From the NCBI RefSeq assembly GCF_947461875.1, contig NC_091487.1:40506022-40570021 (forward strand): 64,000 nt of DNA, in the 5' to 3' direction. This DNA is from Haliaeetus albicilla (lineage: Eukaryota > Chordata > Aves > Accipitriformes > Accipitridae). The notes beneath the pieces were generated by a model that worked only from the letters and a program-made list of their open reading frames with translations, ran no database searches and was not told where the DNA came from. Positions 12,101 to 22,956 of the stretch are shown here, piece by piece. Made by a program: the position numbers and the translations under genes. Within the stretch, counting starts at the first letter, position 1. Every line of letters begins with the position of its first letter.

Positions 12101-15100
12101 ATTTTACCTGTCTCCCTCTGTGAATTTAGTGAAGCACTAAAATTGAATGTTTCTCTCATCCCAGTTTATCTTTGGAAGGAGCCTCTCTGTATTGTCCAAA
12201 TGTACTCTTGATTGTATCTAAATCTCTCCTATGTGTTGAAGAAAAAGTGGCTTGTTCTGTGAAGCGAATCACTTTATTTTGGTTTGGGTGATACCTTGTT
12301 GTGAATTTTTTGTTGTTGTTGTTGTTTGGGACTGCCCTACCTAGTCTTTTAACCAACACTGTCCTTTCAGGATTGATTGATGAAGAAAGGTCATTTTTGT
12401 TCTACAGCAAAACCTTCCCTCTCTGCTTCTCTGATCTGTCTGAATTTCATCTTGGTCAGTGGTGACATCCCTTCTGTATCTGTGTAATGACACTGCATTT
12501 GAAAACTATAAATAATTTTTTTTTCCTTTAAGTGGCCATCATTTATTCCTAGTCTGTGTATCATGCTTGGGACCTGCTGGGAGCAAGAGCTTTGAGCCTC
12601 ATGACAGTGACATTCCCATGAAGATGTGAGATGTCAAAGAGCAATAACAAAACCTAAGTTATCCATCTGATTTTGCCTGGGTTTTGCCACTTTTTTTTTT
12701 TTTCCTTTCTTTCCCTAAGAACTGCCAGGATTTTACTATGACTCAGAAAAGAACCGCTATTTTCGCCTGCTGCCTGGACATAATAACTACAACCCACTCA
12801 CCAAGGAGGGCATTCAGTACAAGGTGATGGAATGCAAAAGACTGAGACTCTTAGAAGAGGAAGAAAAACAAAAGAAGGTACATTCTGAAAAAGATTGCAA
12901 TTAGGCTTTATTGTGCTCTGGCCCAGGACAGATTATAAGCTAAAGCCTTTCAATTCTGACTGTGGTACAGTTCCCTAAGCTGTCTGAAGAAATGAAAATT
13001 TCTTTTTGCTGAGAATTTATAGTCCTTGAAGGCTTTTGTTTGGCTGTTCCACACAGGAATGAAAGCAAGTCATTACAAACAAAAAACCTGTAAAGAGACA
13101 GGAACTGTGCTTAGAATTGCAGATTGTCCAACAGTTACACTTGAGTCAAGACATTGGATGCCAGGTTTCAAATCCCTGCCTTGATTTGGCAAAGTGACGT
13201 CTTGATTTTAAGTTTTCCACATGTTTAATAAATGTATCGATCATATTCCTGGACCCTGAACAAACAATACTGATGATATTTTGTGGAAACAACTTTTTCA
13301 TCAAGAATTTTTTTTGGCAGTGAAATCAAGGCGGGTCTTACATTTATGCCTGGAAAACCTGTATGCTTTTCATCGTAAAGTGTTACAGCAGAGTTAATAC
13401 TGATGCTGCATGTCTGTAATCAGGGTAAAATACCCAGCAAGGATGTTTTTTAATTACCTGAAAGCTATGTCTTACAACTTTACAAATCACAGCTCAGCTT
13501 AAATATGCTGTCATTTGGAAGAAGCGGGCACTATTTTTCTCCTTAGGTAATGAAGTTCTCACTTCAACCAGCTATTCAGCTCTTCAGTCTTCACTGTGAA
13601 AGTGCTGCTGTTGGTTTGGTTTGGGCTTTTTTTTCGGTTGTTTTAGCTGCTTCCATGAGCAGTTTAGGTTTCATAGATGCCAAAAAGCTGCTGGCCATGT
13701 TGCTGTTAATGGGAACTGTGGATGTACATCTCTTCTCAAAATCTGGCTATTGAATCAGTCGTCTGAATTAGGCTCCCAGATAAGAACATTTTGACTCTTA
13801 ATGTTTGGCTCTTGCTTTGTCTGAGCATTATCAAAAAGATTTGTTACTCCATAACTCTGCAAAGTACTCTATCCTTTGGTCTCCCCAGAAAGTGTTTGTG
13901 TTTGTGTGAAATTTTTAAAAATTATGACTGGAAAAGTAGTTTAGTGCAGCAGTAAGACTGCATGGTTAGTAACAGACTTGTTGTGGTAGAAAATTTTGCT
14001 GTTTAATAAGAAATTAAGGTGTTAATGTGAAACCAGAAGGTGACTTTGCACCTCAGGGTGGTACTGCTAATTATGTCAAGTGAAAACAATGGCTGTTGTT
14101 TTGGGGTTTTGGGTTTTTTTCTCCAGATTTTGTATTTAATAAAAGCACCCCACACCTCACAGGAATATATTCTTGTCTACTTACTATAGTAGACCAGAGA
14201 GGTGTGCTGGAATGTGTTTTATAGATGTTCTGAGAATTTTAATGTATGTAGGCTAGAGGAAAAAGTTAGCTAAGTATTCCAAAAGTCTAAGACCCACAGC
14301 CATCTTTGAATTGTAAACAAGCAAATGACTGAGTACACTTTTCATGTTACTCTCTTCCAGAAAACAACAAGGGCTGGACTGAACTCATCTATGCTGTTAC
14401 AGAAAAGACAGCTGGGTTTGCTCAGCTCCACGAGTTATTGCAGGTACAGTGATTTGATTTGCAATACCAAGTTCTGCTGTTAGTGCAACTGTTCCTGTCA
14501 GGTTTTCAGTTTCTTTGCATTTCTTACTGTTCCTAAATGAAGAGGAACATATTGCTTATAATAAAAAAATAGTTATGTTCTCTTATAATCAGATTACAAA
14601 AGTGGCGAGAATTCAAATGAAGAAGAGGTTTCCCAATTTCGGATAAATGGAGTTTAAAACTTCACTTTTTTTTTTCCCTATACATTCTGTTATATATATA
14701 TATATACAGATATATATATATATATGCAGACTGCTTACAGTGCAGCTTTTCTTTGGATGAATGCTCTTCAACTGATGTGACCATTCCCCTTGCCCCCCAT
14801 TAGAATAGCTAAGATAGCTCAGATTCAGTAAGTGCAGAAGGCAAGTTACTGACTTGCTATGTTGTTGTTTCTGCTACTGAGGATGTGCTGGGATTCAAAA
14901 TAACAGGATGAAATTCCATTAATGTGGAAGGTGCACATGTTCATGGATTATATAAGTGAAATTGCAGCATGCTAGTTGTTCAGGCATTTTATCTTCTGTG
15001 ATTGAGGAACAGTTCTGGATATCCTATCCAGAATTCTTTTCATTGGCATTACCTGAATTCTAGGCTTAACTGAATTCTTCTCTGTTCCCCTCCCCTACCT

Positions 15101-18100
15101 GCTTTTACAGGCTGGTCCATGAACTAAAAGTGAACTGCATGCAGAGACGGAAGATAGAAATTCACAGTCCAGATTCCTCAGTTGCTGGAACCAACAATTT
15201 TAAAATAATTGTGGTATGTTGTGAGAACTGTTAAGTCTTTAGGATAAAGAGAGCCTATATTCAGGGAAAATTCAGGATCTTGTAATCAAATCCCATAGGT
15301 CAAATTTCACTGTCAAAGATGCATTATTTCTGTTGTGTCAGTTATCAAAATCTGCGCGTGGTAATTGTAAACAGGTAGGAAGAGGCTGTTCCTTTCCTAG
15401 AAAGGAAAATGGTGAAAAGGTTGAACATGAAAGTGATTTTTTTTTTTTTTTTTTTTTTTTTGAAGCTGATCAACATGTCCTCTTGGAAAGAAACAGGAGC
15501 TGAGTGGATAATTAGTGTGGGGCTGGGAGGGGGAGTGGAGACAATTAAGAGAAAGAAGAAAATGGAAGAGAAGAATTTTGGCAGTGGCAAAGTCTGTGGT
15601 CCAGAGAATCTATGTAAACATCATTAATCATTTTACATTTCATGATTTGAAGGCAGTTTCTACTGGTTTTAATGGTACTGCATGTGCAGGAGAGGTCTCT
15701 GGAGCAAATGTCTTTCAGAGTCTATGTAGGAAGCTCTCCAGGACCAGCTCCTGGCCTTGTAAACAGAGCACTGCATAGGTAGCTGAAGCCAGAAGGGAGT
15801 CAGAAACTTAGTGTCATAGAAGAAAAATTGAAATGTAGCACCAGCCTAAAAAGGTGATCAACAGCAGGAGAATTCCACATTCGCTTTTGATAAGGTTTAC
15901 ATTTTTTGTTTGAGTTCTCTACCAATAACAGTCTGTGCTTACTAATCAGCCAGAGTAAGTGTCTAGAACTGATAAAATTGGGAAGAGTATTTATTGTTAC
16001 TCAAGGACTAAATCCTTTTCTTGCTCATGTTTTTTCTGTGCATGCGTATAAAAGGGAGTTGGCCACTGTTTTTAGAGATGATTGGAAAGTGGATGGTGTT
16101 CAAGAGAACAAAATGAATGTGTTGTTTCATTTTAGACCTAATGCAGCTCCCTCGAGCTGTTTTTTCCTGTAAGTTTCCAGTAAGTGTGACCAGTAAGCTT
16201 TTATTTTACAGGCGGATGTTGCTTGCGAACGGATATTCACTGTGAACGATGTAGAGCATGGAGGATGTAAATATGGTATCATCAACCTCAGTGGTTTGGG
16301 GAAGGAGACTCTCACCGTGGAGATGTATGACAACCTCTACTTCACAAACCGCAAAGTACTGTGCTCTGTTCCTGCTTCCTTTAGTTGTTGCATTCTCAGA
16401 ATGCTGTTCTTGGGAGGCACAGGTAGAAGTGCATGAGGGTTGGGGACAGGGTTAGGAGGAGAGAATGGAAGAATTGAGCAATGCGAAGCTTGGATAAATG
16501 CAGAATTGTGGTAAACTTGTCTCTGAAAGCCCTCAGTACCAGTGTTAGTTCTCAGGAGTGTTATGCTACAATTGGAACAGAAGACTATATAAAGTATCAG
16601 CTTCCAAGAATAGTGCTTACTTCAGAGTTGCACTTGGCCGTAGCTGACAAAATTGATGTTGAGGGCCAGAAACTTCTAAGATTTGTGTGCTTCTTTCTTA
16701 AAAATAATTTTGGAAAATGTGTTTATCCTTGAACGTGAAGCGTATTTAAAACAAGCTTTCATAATCTCTTCATGCTCAGATTCTTTTAAGGATGATGCCT
16801 TAAATAATAGGATGTGCTTGGTGCCTCAGGCCGTGTTTGGACAGACTTCCCAATGCTGCTCCGTCTCCTACGTTTCAGAGGAGTATGTGGCTAAAATGCT
16901 TGTGTCCCATTACTGGGCTATTTTGTGGCTAAGGAAGTGTGCCCAGCGCATAGTTTTATGTCATCTTTGCATGGAAATACCCTTTCATGAATTGAATAAG
17001 AGATCACAAAAATAGTATGTCTTCTTGTGTCTGAAGGTGAATTCTGTGTGCTGGGCATCATTGACTCATCCAGATTCTCATGTTTTATATCCTTTTAAAA
17101 AAAGAAAAAATTAAGTTCAGCTTTCACAAGTCTGCATCATGCTGCACAGAACAACTAACTTCCAGGAAGATCTCTCATGTAGTTGCCCCAGAAATTAAGT
17201 TTTCTGGAAGACAGAGGAAGTTATAAAAATGGAAAGATGTTGGAGCTAGTGAGACAGATGTATGGTTCTGTTATAGATATATGTAGGATTGTTCCAGTGT
17301 AATAGTAGATGAAAGACCATGTTTCCTGCCCTGGAGACTTCCCACTTCATTAATAGTGTAGATGCCATATGCAAAATGATTTGATGTTTAGCAATTGGCT
17401 GGGGCAAAAGAACAGGAAAGAGGGTTAAGGCAACTAACTTTCTCTTTGAAGTGGGTTGGTTGGTTTCAGTTGTAAACCATCCCCATGTTGGCTGGGGCGA
17501 GAGGAGAATGGGAGCAGTTCACTGGCATGATGCTCTGCACCTTTCAGAGCATGTTCTGCAGATCTGTCTGAGAAGAAGAGGAAGGTTGATGGTATAGTAG
17601 AGGAAGCAGTAATGGACAGTGCAAAGCACAGAAGAGAGGAAGAAAAGGAGGTTTTAATGTGTGAGATGGCAGGCAACAGATGTACTATTAAAGTGCCAGA
17701 AGAGGAAATTACATAGAAATGTGTGTAATGGCTTATGGGAAAAGCCAAGCAATTCCGGACTGATCCAGAAGGTGGCAGGAGTTCATCAGGCTTGCTCACA
17801 GCTGCTTAGGAGTTGGGGATTGTTTGGTTTGGTTATTTTGTGCTTTTCTCTAGTCATGTCACAGAGTTACGCTGCCGAATTTGAAATGCAGCTTTCAAAT
17901 CCTATTTATACCTGGTGTAATCTTCAGAAAGTATTTTAATGTAATCTAAAGTGAGTCTTCCTTGCCTCCCCAATGTGTGCTTCCCTTTTTCCAACTTAAT
18001 CTCCATGAAAAACGGATCTGTATTAATGCAGCAGCATCAGTATGTAAAGATGAGAAGAATGATCCATGTAGGCCATGCTTTTTTTTTTTCTATCACTAGA

Positions 18101-19650
18101 AAGATGCCTTAGTATTCCTCTTATCTTGTCTTTCTGGTAGTGAAAATACACAAGCAAGAATTTGAGTTCTGTCTAGCTCTTTCCAATGAAAGAAATGAAA
18201 AGTGAATACTTAATTGTAAATTATAAGGTACATCAAAGGTCTCAAAGGGAAAGTACTGTGAGCTGTGGCTGTGTCAGAGCATCTTGCTTTTCCCAGCTAC
18301 AAATGTTAGGCAGCCTGTTCCATTCTAGGGAGAAATCTTTGTTTTCCTTAACTCACTTCAGCAAGCTGTGTCTCATGGGAATTGCAGAAACACCAGGCTG
18401 TGCCAGTCTGCTTCCAGCATCATTGTTCAGCAGCACTAACCCAGGTAGGGTGTTTTTGTTGTGGTTTGTTTTTTTTTCCTCCAGTTTTTGATAGCAGTTA
18501 TGGTATGAAAAGAGCACAAAGGAAAGATTATTTCTGCACTTTCTTCAGTAGCTGGTGAGACTGTTGTATTCTTGTAAAACTTAAAAAGTCTGAAACAGTT
18601 TAAGAAGTGAACAGATGAACTTACCTTAAGAATTAATTAACAAGCAGTATTCAAAGCACTAGTTTATTTTTAGCTGATGATGATGTAGTACTTGACTTTG
18701 GTAGGAGAACACCTCACTTGTAAACATTTGAGATTTTTCATGAGAAGCCTGTCCTGTAACTAATACTCAGAAGCTGCACACAAGAAGTACTCAAATTTCC
18801 TTATAGACTATTTAGAATCATTGCAGAATCCCTTCGCATAGTAGCTACTCAAGTATGCTCAGTGGATCAATCAAAGGTGGAAAGCTGGTAAATGCCTCAG
18901 CCCATAGCTCCTTGTACAAGCTCATGCTCAGTTGTGTGTAAGCATGATTGATTTGGAGAATCCTATGTCTTAAGTCTGATGGCTGTAGCTGTATCTTTAT
19001 ATATTTGTTTGTTCAGTGTTCTTGGGGACAGGACTTTATTAACTGGACCTTTGTGATAGATGTCAGAACTATGCTTCTTCAAGTCACACAGTACAGCCCT
19101 CTAACCCGGTTTCCATTCAGACATGATCAGTTACGTTTATACAGAGGAAGTCTGTGATAGATAAGAGTTATGGACCTATTTTAAATTTGTAATGTCATGC
19201 AGACAGAAATAAAAAAAAAAATATGCGTGGAGTTAGCATGAACTTGAAGAGTCACTGAAGATGGATTGCTACTAGGCCAGCACGCCCAGTTGCTCTGTAG
19301 AACATTTTAAGCCCTTCACCATAATCAGATGCCCTGAGTTCCACCAAAGTCCTCTTGTCTAGTGTTTCCTATTGACTGTTTTAGGCATTTCCAAGTTTCT
19401 TGACTTACTTTACTCTCCTAAATTGTTGTTTTGAGGGAACATTGCTAAGTAGATGCTGGAAGCAAAGTAGAACTTAACCTGTCTAAACCCATGTTTTAGA
19501 TGTGTCACCTGTGCTGCCTGACATATGTATGATCATGGATGTGCCATGAAGGAAGTGAAAACTGAGGACTTAAAATTTATGCCAATAGTAGACTTTGTGC
19601 AGGAGCTATGTGAGTAAGGGTCAAATCTAGGATATTGTTACTTACTCAAA

Positions 19651-19681
<31 letters not shown>

Positions 19682-22600
19682 GGCAGGCCAAGAACTTACA
19701 GGTTAGGCTTTGGCTAATCTATAGCTTATGAAGTAAATGTTTTGAGTTTCTAGCCCACTCATCTTTGAAAAATGGCTTACTTAGTGTTGTAAGGCAAGTG
19801 TTATTTTTCTCTTTCCTGCCATGGTCAGCCCTCTGACTACTGAATAATTTCACAATCTCTCACAATCATCTATCTATATAGACTGTAAGTCTTCAGTTTA
19901 CAGTCATGAAGTCACACTTCTGTTTCCTGTCTCTTGAGTAGCACAGGGACATTAATTGGGTAACATTTTCTCTGCTTCACATTGAGATGTTGAAAGAAGT
20001 ATGGAAATCCAGAGAAGCTTTCTGAGTTATCATCTTGTCGTAACATTTTATGGTTGCTTCATGTGTTGCTCCTGTCTCCTAGGAGATCGACCTGGAATGC
20101 TGTGCAGCTTCAAGATATCCACTGCCTGGTCCTGTGCTTGGTGCCTGAATCCCCAAGCAGACAACTGCTTCAGCACAGGTGATTTGCAAGGCTAGCCACC
20201 CCTTCCACCTCGGTGGGCAAGACTTCTTGCATTAATCTCCCAGCTGCTACCCAAGTTACAGCTAAATGAACATAACCTGTCTTCCTTAGGCCTGACACGA
20301 CGAGTTCTTGTGACCAATGTAGTGACAGGGCATCGACAGACATTTGGAACCGGTAGCGATGTATTGGCACAACAGTTTGCCACACAAGTAAGAAGAACCA
20401 TACACCCTTCATTTTTTCAGAGTGCTGCCTCATTGGTGGGCTTTTTGTTCCATTTGCGATGGGACTCGTCCTGCTGTACATAAGGTTTTGATTACAGTTA
20501 CTGTTGGATACCTGTTCCACAACAGAGCTGATGTGGTCTGATGTTTGCACACAGTTGAATAGCAACAAAAAAGATTAACTGATTTCAAACTCTGTGGCAA
20601 CAGGGGTAATTTTTGTTAATTGTACAGAGGTAAAAAGGAAATGAAGGAAGTATAAAGAACACAGTAATAATGTGTTGTAAAATTGTTTTGGTTTTGGCAA
20701 ATGACCTCATTTTGTTAACGCTCAGTGTATTGTCTCCATCAAGAAGAAGAAAACCCCTATAAAATACTAAAGGACTTGTTCACAAAGATTTAGTGAGAAG
20801 GGTGAAATTGGAATATAAGGATTCCAGTTCCTGTTTTGCTGTTATGTTAGACTAAGTTCCTACTTACATAGCTGAACTTTTCGCAGCTGAAGTAAATAGT
20901 TGAAGTTTGAATGGAACTAATGAGTTGGCTGAAAAATGCTGCCGTGTGTAATAAAAATTCTGTTTCTTAATGCCCATGTTAATAAAACAATTTGACAACT
21001 GCACCAGAGAGCTCAAAAGCTTGACATAGATTCTGTCTGTGTAACCTGTAAGATCCTTTCAGGCGTCCCATAGGACGCTTCTTTCCCTTGGATTTTTCCA
21101 GACCCCAATGCTATACAACGGCTGCCGTTCAGGTGAGATTTTCAGCATTGATGTGCGTCAGCGCAACCGAAAGGGCCAGAGCTGGAAAGCAATTCGTCTC
21201 TTCCATGACTCAGCAGTTACATCTATTCGCCTTCTTGAGGCTGAACACTATCTTATGGCAGGAGATATGGCTGGAAAGGTATGGTTTTGTTGCGTTTAGG
21301 ATATTCTGTTCTTTTTAGTGTCTGGTCATTGACAGGTGCTTATCCCAGTCCTGAGGGCTGTTCTTTCTGGGGTAGTATGGAACCGGGTGGTAGTTCCATA
21401 TATGGGTCCTCTTCCAGATCCACTTATGTATCAACCATCAAGTGCTTTCTGCTTTGTTAATATATCCTCTTTCAATTACTTCAACTTGCAGATAAAACTG
21501 TGGGACCTGAGAACAGCAAAGTGTGTGAAACAGTACAAAGGTCATCACAATGAATATGCTATTCTCCCTCTGCATGTAAATGAAGAGGAAGGACTTCTCA
21601 CCGCAGGTGTGTTGACTTTTTTCTCCTCTACTTGTAGAATGCCTGGCAGTGATTTTCTTAATGCCCGAGGAGTGTTTCTTAGTACAGCTGGTGGAAGCTG
21701 TAAAGCTGTTAATTATTCAAAATTCAGAAGAAATTTAGCCTTAGACATACTGTAATATACAATGAAAATTAAGAAATAATGTTATGGATGCACACCTACT
21801 GTAATCACTCCCATGTAGCGCTTGACGGCTTTATCTGCTGTCCTGCAAAAGTCCTTTCCACAGTGTGTCTCAAGGGTAGAGCAGAAAACACTAGATTTTG
21901 AAATACAGGGAAATAACATGTTAAATGGGAAACGTGGCGATAACTTTGTATGGAGACTAAAGACCGTGTATATGTTTATTTGGTGCTTAAGTGGGTAATG
22001 TGGTGATGGACTGAAGCATCGGCATGTAAGCATAACCCCTTGTAAACTGTCTATACCACCCAGGTTCATTTTGAGTATACTTGGCTACAGTCTGAGGTTA
22101 TTTTTTTTATTTTATTCAGGGTGGGGGAAGGAAAGGTAAAAATAAATGAAGCAAAACCCCTAAATCCTTATAGTGTAGCCAAGTTTCACAACGTCACTGT
22201 AAACAGTGACCTCTCCTTGGATTTGTCAATACATGATGGAATAATGACAAGAATTCTTGTCAATTTGACAGTGAGTTTTTCTCCCCTTTTTTGGCTTAGG
22301 AGCTTGATAATGAGGAAAGCACTCTAAATACTGATTTATCATACCTTTTATTGCTTAATAGGAAATGCATGTTTTTCCCACTTTTGCAGTATTCAGTGTA
22401 GAATTTATGTTTCATAAAGTATTGATAATCGCTTTGCCTCTAGTGTATGTAGAAATGGTCGGGGGGGGGGGTTCCCCATAGACATTCTGCGATGATAATC
22501 TTACAGAGCCGTGTAAAGTACTTTTTGTGTAATGTTGAATTCTGGTGTCCTTTCCAGTTGGTCAGGATTGCTACACCAGAATTTGGAGTCTCCAAGATGC

Positions 22601-22751
22601 CAATCTGCTTAGAACCATCCCTTCTCCCCACCCATCTTCCAAAGATGCCATTCCCAGTGTGGTGTTTTCTTCAAGACTTGGGGGTAGCCGAGGAGTTCCT
22701 GGCTTACTCATGGCTGTCAAGCAGGATCTCTACCACTTCTCCTATAACTGA
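9090..22751 (+). CDS. DCAF4: DCAF4 (WDR21), DDB1- and CUL4-associated factor 4; 13 coding exons
   Basis: WD-repeat protein known as a substrate receptor of the CUL4-DDB1 ubiquitin ligase. Coding exons: 9090-9199, 10863-10960, 12720-12877, 14361-14443, 15111-15213, 16212-16355, 17037-17086, 18362-18444, 20083-20178, 20290-20387, 21102-21278, 21492-21606 and 22558-22751. Together they give 502 residues plus TGA with every phase consistent, close to the roughly 495 residues of the mammalian protein. Recognised landmarks are LPGFYYDSEKNRYFRLLPGH near residue 70, YGIINL near 202, AETPGCASLLPASLF near 255, and two late WD-repeat ends, KLWDLRT (402-408) and YTRIWSL (444-450). WDLR at 404-407 is the WDxR type of DDB1-contact motif. 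The start ATG has A at -3. Intron 1 of the CDS is GC-AG and the intron after residue 248 is U12-type. Identity is from recognised family sequence, not a database search. Confidence 0.95.
9200..10862 (+). other. DCAF4: GC-AG intron of DCAF4
   Basis: The donor reads AAAG/GCAAGT and the acceptor TTTTTTTAG at 10,862. No GT donor near 9,199 preserves the phase, because the exon 3 frame requires exactly two leftover bases. GC donors normally show this strong AG/GCAAGT context to compensate for the mismatch at +2. Confidence 0.85.
10863..10960 (+). CDS. DCAF4: DCAF4 exon 3, residues 37-69
   Basis: Encodes a Ser-rich, low-complexity linker (SSSSGDPSSSS type) between the basic N terminus and the conserved LPGFYYD block. 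The donor is CCAG/GTAAGA. The phases are 2 in and 1 out. Such linkers are poorly conserved, so identification depends on frame and position. Confidence 0.9.
12720..12877 (+). CDS. DCAF4: DCAF4 exon 4, residues 70-122
   Basis: Carries the hallmark block LPGFYYDSEKNRYFRLLPGH and an Arg/Glu/Lys-rich helical tail (KRLRLLEEEEKQKK) likely to be a charged helix. A long pyrimidine tract precedes the acceptor CCCTAAG. The donor is AAG/GTACAT. Confidence 0.95.
14361..14443 (+). CDS. DCAF4: DCAF4 exon 5, residues 123-149
   Basis: Encodes the segment with ASSML-like and QLG-L motifs preceding the WD propeller (here NSSMLLQKRQLGLL). The acceptor is CTCTTCCAG and the donor TGCAG/GTACAG. It leaves two bases, giving Arg150 across the junction. 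Confidence 0.9.
15111..15213 (+). CDS. DCAF4: DCAF4 exon 6, residues 150-184
   Basis: Encodes LVHELKVNCMQRRKIEI and a variable linker. The start of the WD-propeller region is expected here. The acceptor is TTTTACAG and the donor GTG/GTATGT. The frame is consistent with both neighbours. Confidence 0.9.
15437..15461. repeat. T homopolymer run in a DCAF4 intron
   Basis: Twenty-five consecutive T. A similar run of 24 T is at 19,653-19,676 in a later intron. TA repeats flank 14,691-14,725. These are simple repeats without evident function. Confidence 0.9.
16212..16355 (+). CDS. DCAF4: DCAF4 exon 7, residues 185-232
   Basis: Encodes the conserved run FTVNDVEHGGCKYGIINL and the block NLYFTNRK. It spans exactly 48 codons, phase 0 to phase 0. 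The acceptor is TTTTACAG and the donor CGCAAA/GTACTG. Confidence 0.93.
17037..17086 (+). CDS. DCAF4: DCAF4 exon 8, residues 233-248
   Basis: A 50-base exon encoding VNSVCWASLTHPDSHV plus two bases (TT). It is too short to be noticed as an open frame but matches the family block after NLYFTNRK. It is followed directly by ATATCCTTTT, a U12-type 5' splice site, and not by a GT donor. Confidence 0.9.
17087..18361 (+). other. DCAF4: U12-type (AT-AG or AT-AA) intron of DCAF4
   Basis: The donor ATATCCTTTT begins at 17,087. The branch-site match TTCCTTAAC lies at 18,344-18,352, with the presumed branch A at 18,351. No U2-type polypyrimidine-tract acceptor is present. The nearest AG in the right phase ends at 18,361, 10 bases after the branch A. 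An AA ending at 18,364 (13 bases) would give the uninterrupted sequence V-L-L-C-L-M that I recall from mammalian DCAF4. AG adds one codon. Confidence 0.88.
18362..18444 (+). CDS. DCAF4: DCAF4 exon 9, residues 249-276
   Basis: Encodes KLCLMGIAETPGCASLLP and ASLFSSTNP, a highly recognisable DCAF4 block. The 5' limit depends on the U12 acceptor choice: 18,362 if AG, 18,365 if AA. The donor is CCAG/GTAGGG. Coordinates here follow the AG choice. Confidence 0.88.
20083..20178 (+). CDS. DCAF4: DCAF4 exon 10, residues 277-308
   Basis: Encodes GDRPGMLCSFKISTAWSCAW followed by CLNPQADNCFST, part of the WD propeller. The acceptor is GTCTCCTAG and the donor CACAG/GTGATT. The phases are 1 in and 1 out. 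Confidence 0.93.
20290..20387 (+). CDS. DCAF4: DCAF4 exon 11, residues 309-341
   Basis: Encodes GLTRRVLVTNVVTGHRQTFG and SDVLAQQFATQ, a conserved propeller strand set. The acceptor is CTTCCTTAG and the donor CACAA/GTAAGA. It ends in phase 0. Confidence 0.93.
21102..21278 (+). CDS. DCAF4: DCAF4 exon 12, residues 342-400
   Basis: Encodes NGCRSGEIFSIDVR, then FHDSAVTSIRLLEAEHYLMA and GDMAGK, the body of one WD repeat. It spans exactly 59 codons. The acceptor is TTTTTCCAG and the donor GGAAAG/GTATGG. Confidence 0.95.
21492..21606 (+). CDS. DCAF4: DCAF4 exon 13, residues 401-438
   Basis: Begins with IKLWDLRT, the end of a WD repeat. W404-D405-L406-R407 fits the WDxR motif through which DCAF proteins bind DDB1. 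Then follow QYKGHHNEYAILPLHV and EEEGLL. The donor is CGCAG/GTGTGT, phase 1. Confidence 0.95.
22558..22751 (+). CDS. DCAF4: DCAF4 last coding exon (14), residues 439-502 and stop
   Basis: Encodes VGQDCYTRIWSLQDANLLRT, the final WD repeat, and a conserved tail (SSRLGGSRG, GLLMAV, DLYHFSYN). TGA is at 22,749-22,751. The acceptor is CCTTTCCAG. Confidence 0.95.
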
Positions 22752-22950
22752 CACAATATTCTCCTCAGACCTGGTCTACAAAGCTGTCGGCATACACATG
22801 TCAGCATATACGTGACTTCAGGATTTTTGCACCAGTCACCGTGCTGTTGAGTCACTACATGCTGCTGTTGCATCTACTTTAGCCATGAAATTCTGAACCT
22901 CCTTCAGCAGGTTCAGTAAATCTTGCTGTATACATCTCAGAGATCTTGTA

Positions 22951-22956
22951 AATAAA
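22951..22956 (+). terminator. DCAF4: Poly(A) signal of DCAF4
   Basis: AATAAA lies 200 bases after the stop codon, within GTAAATAAATGCTG, followed by GT-rich sequence. This gives a short 3' UTR ending near 22,975. A second plus-strand AATAAA at 28,142 could mark a longer alternative end or another transcript. Confidence 0.7.

Noticed and set aside
15345..15627. Opposing open frames around a T homopolymer in a DCAF4 intron
   Set aside because: Poly-Phe and poly-Lys stretches come from the 25-base T run. There is no conserved coding signal.
18342..18356. Classical AT-AC acceptor for the DCAF4 U12 intron at 18,355-18,356
   Set aside because: It is only 5 bases after the branch A and puts exon 9 out of frame with exon 8, so AG at 18,361 or AA at 18,364 is preferred.
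20170..20568. Minus-strand open frame of 132 codons
   Set aside because: It lies opposite DCAF4 exons 10 and 11 and is an antisense shadow with no family features.
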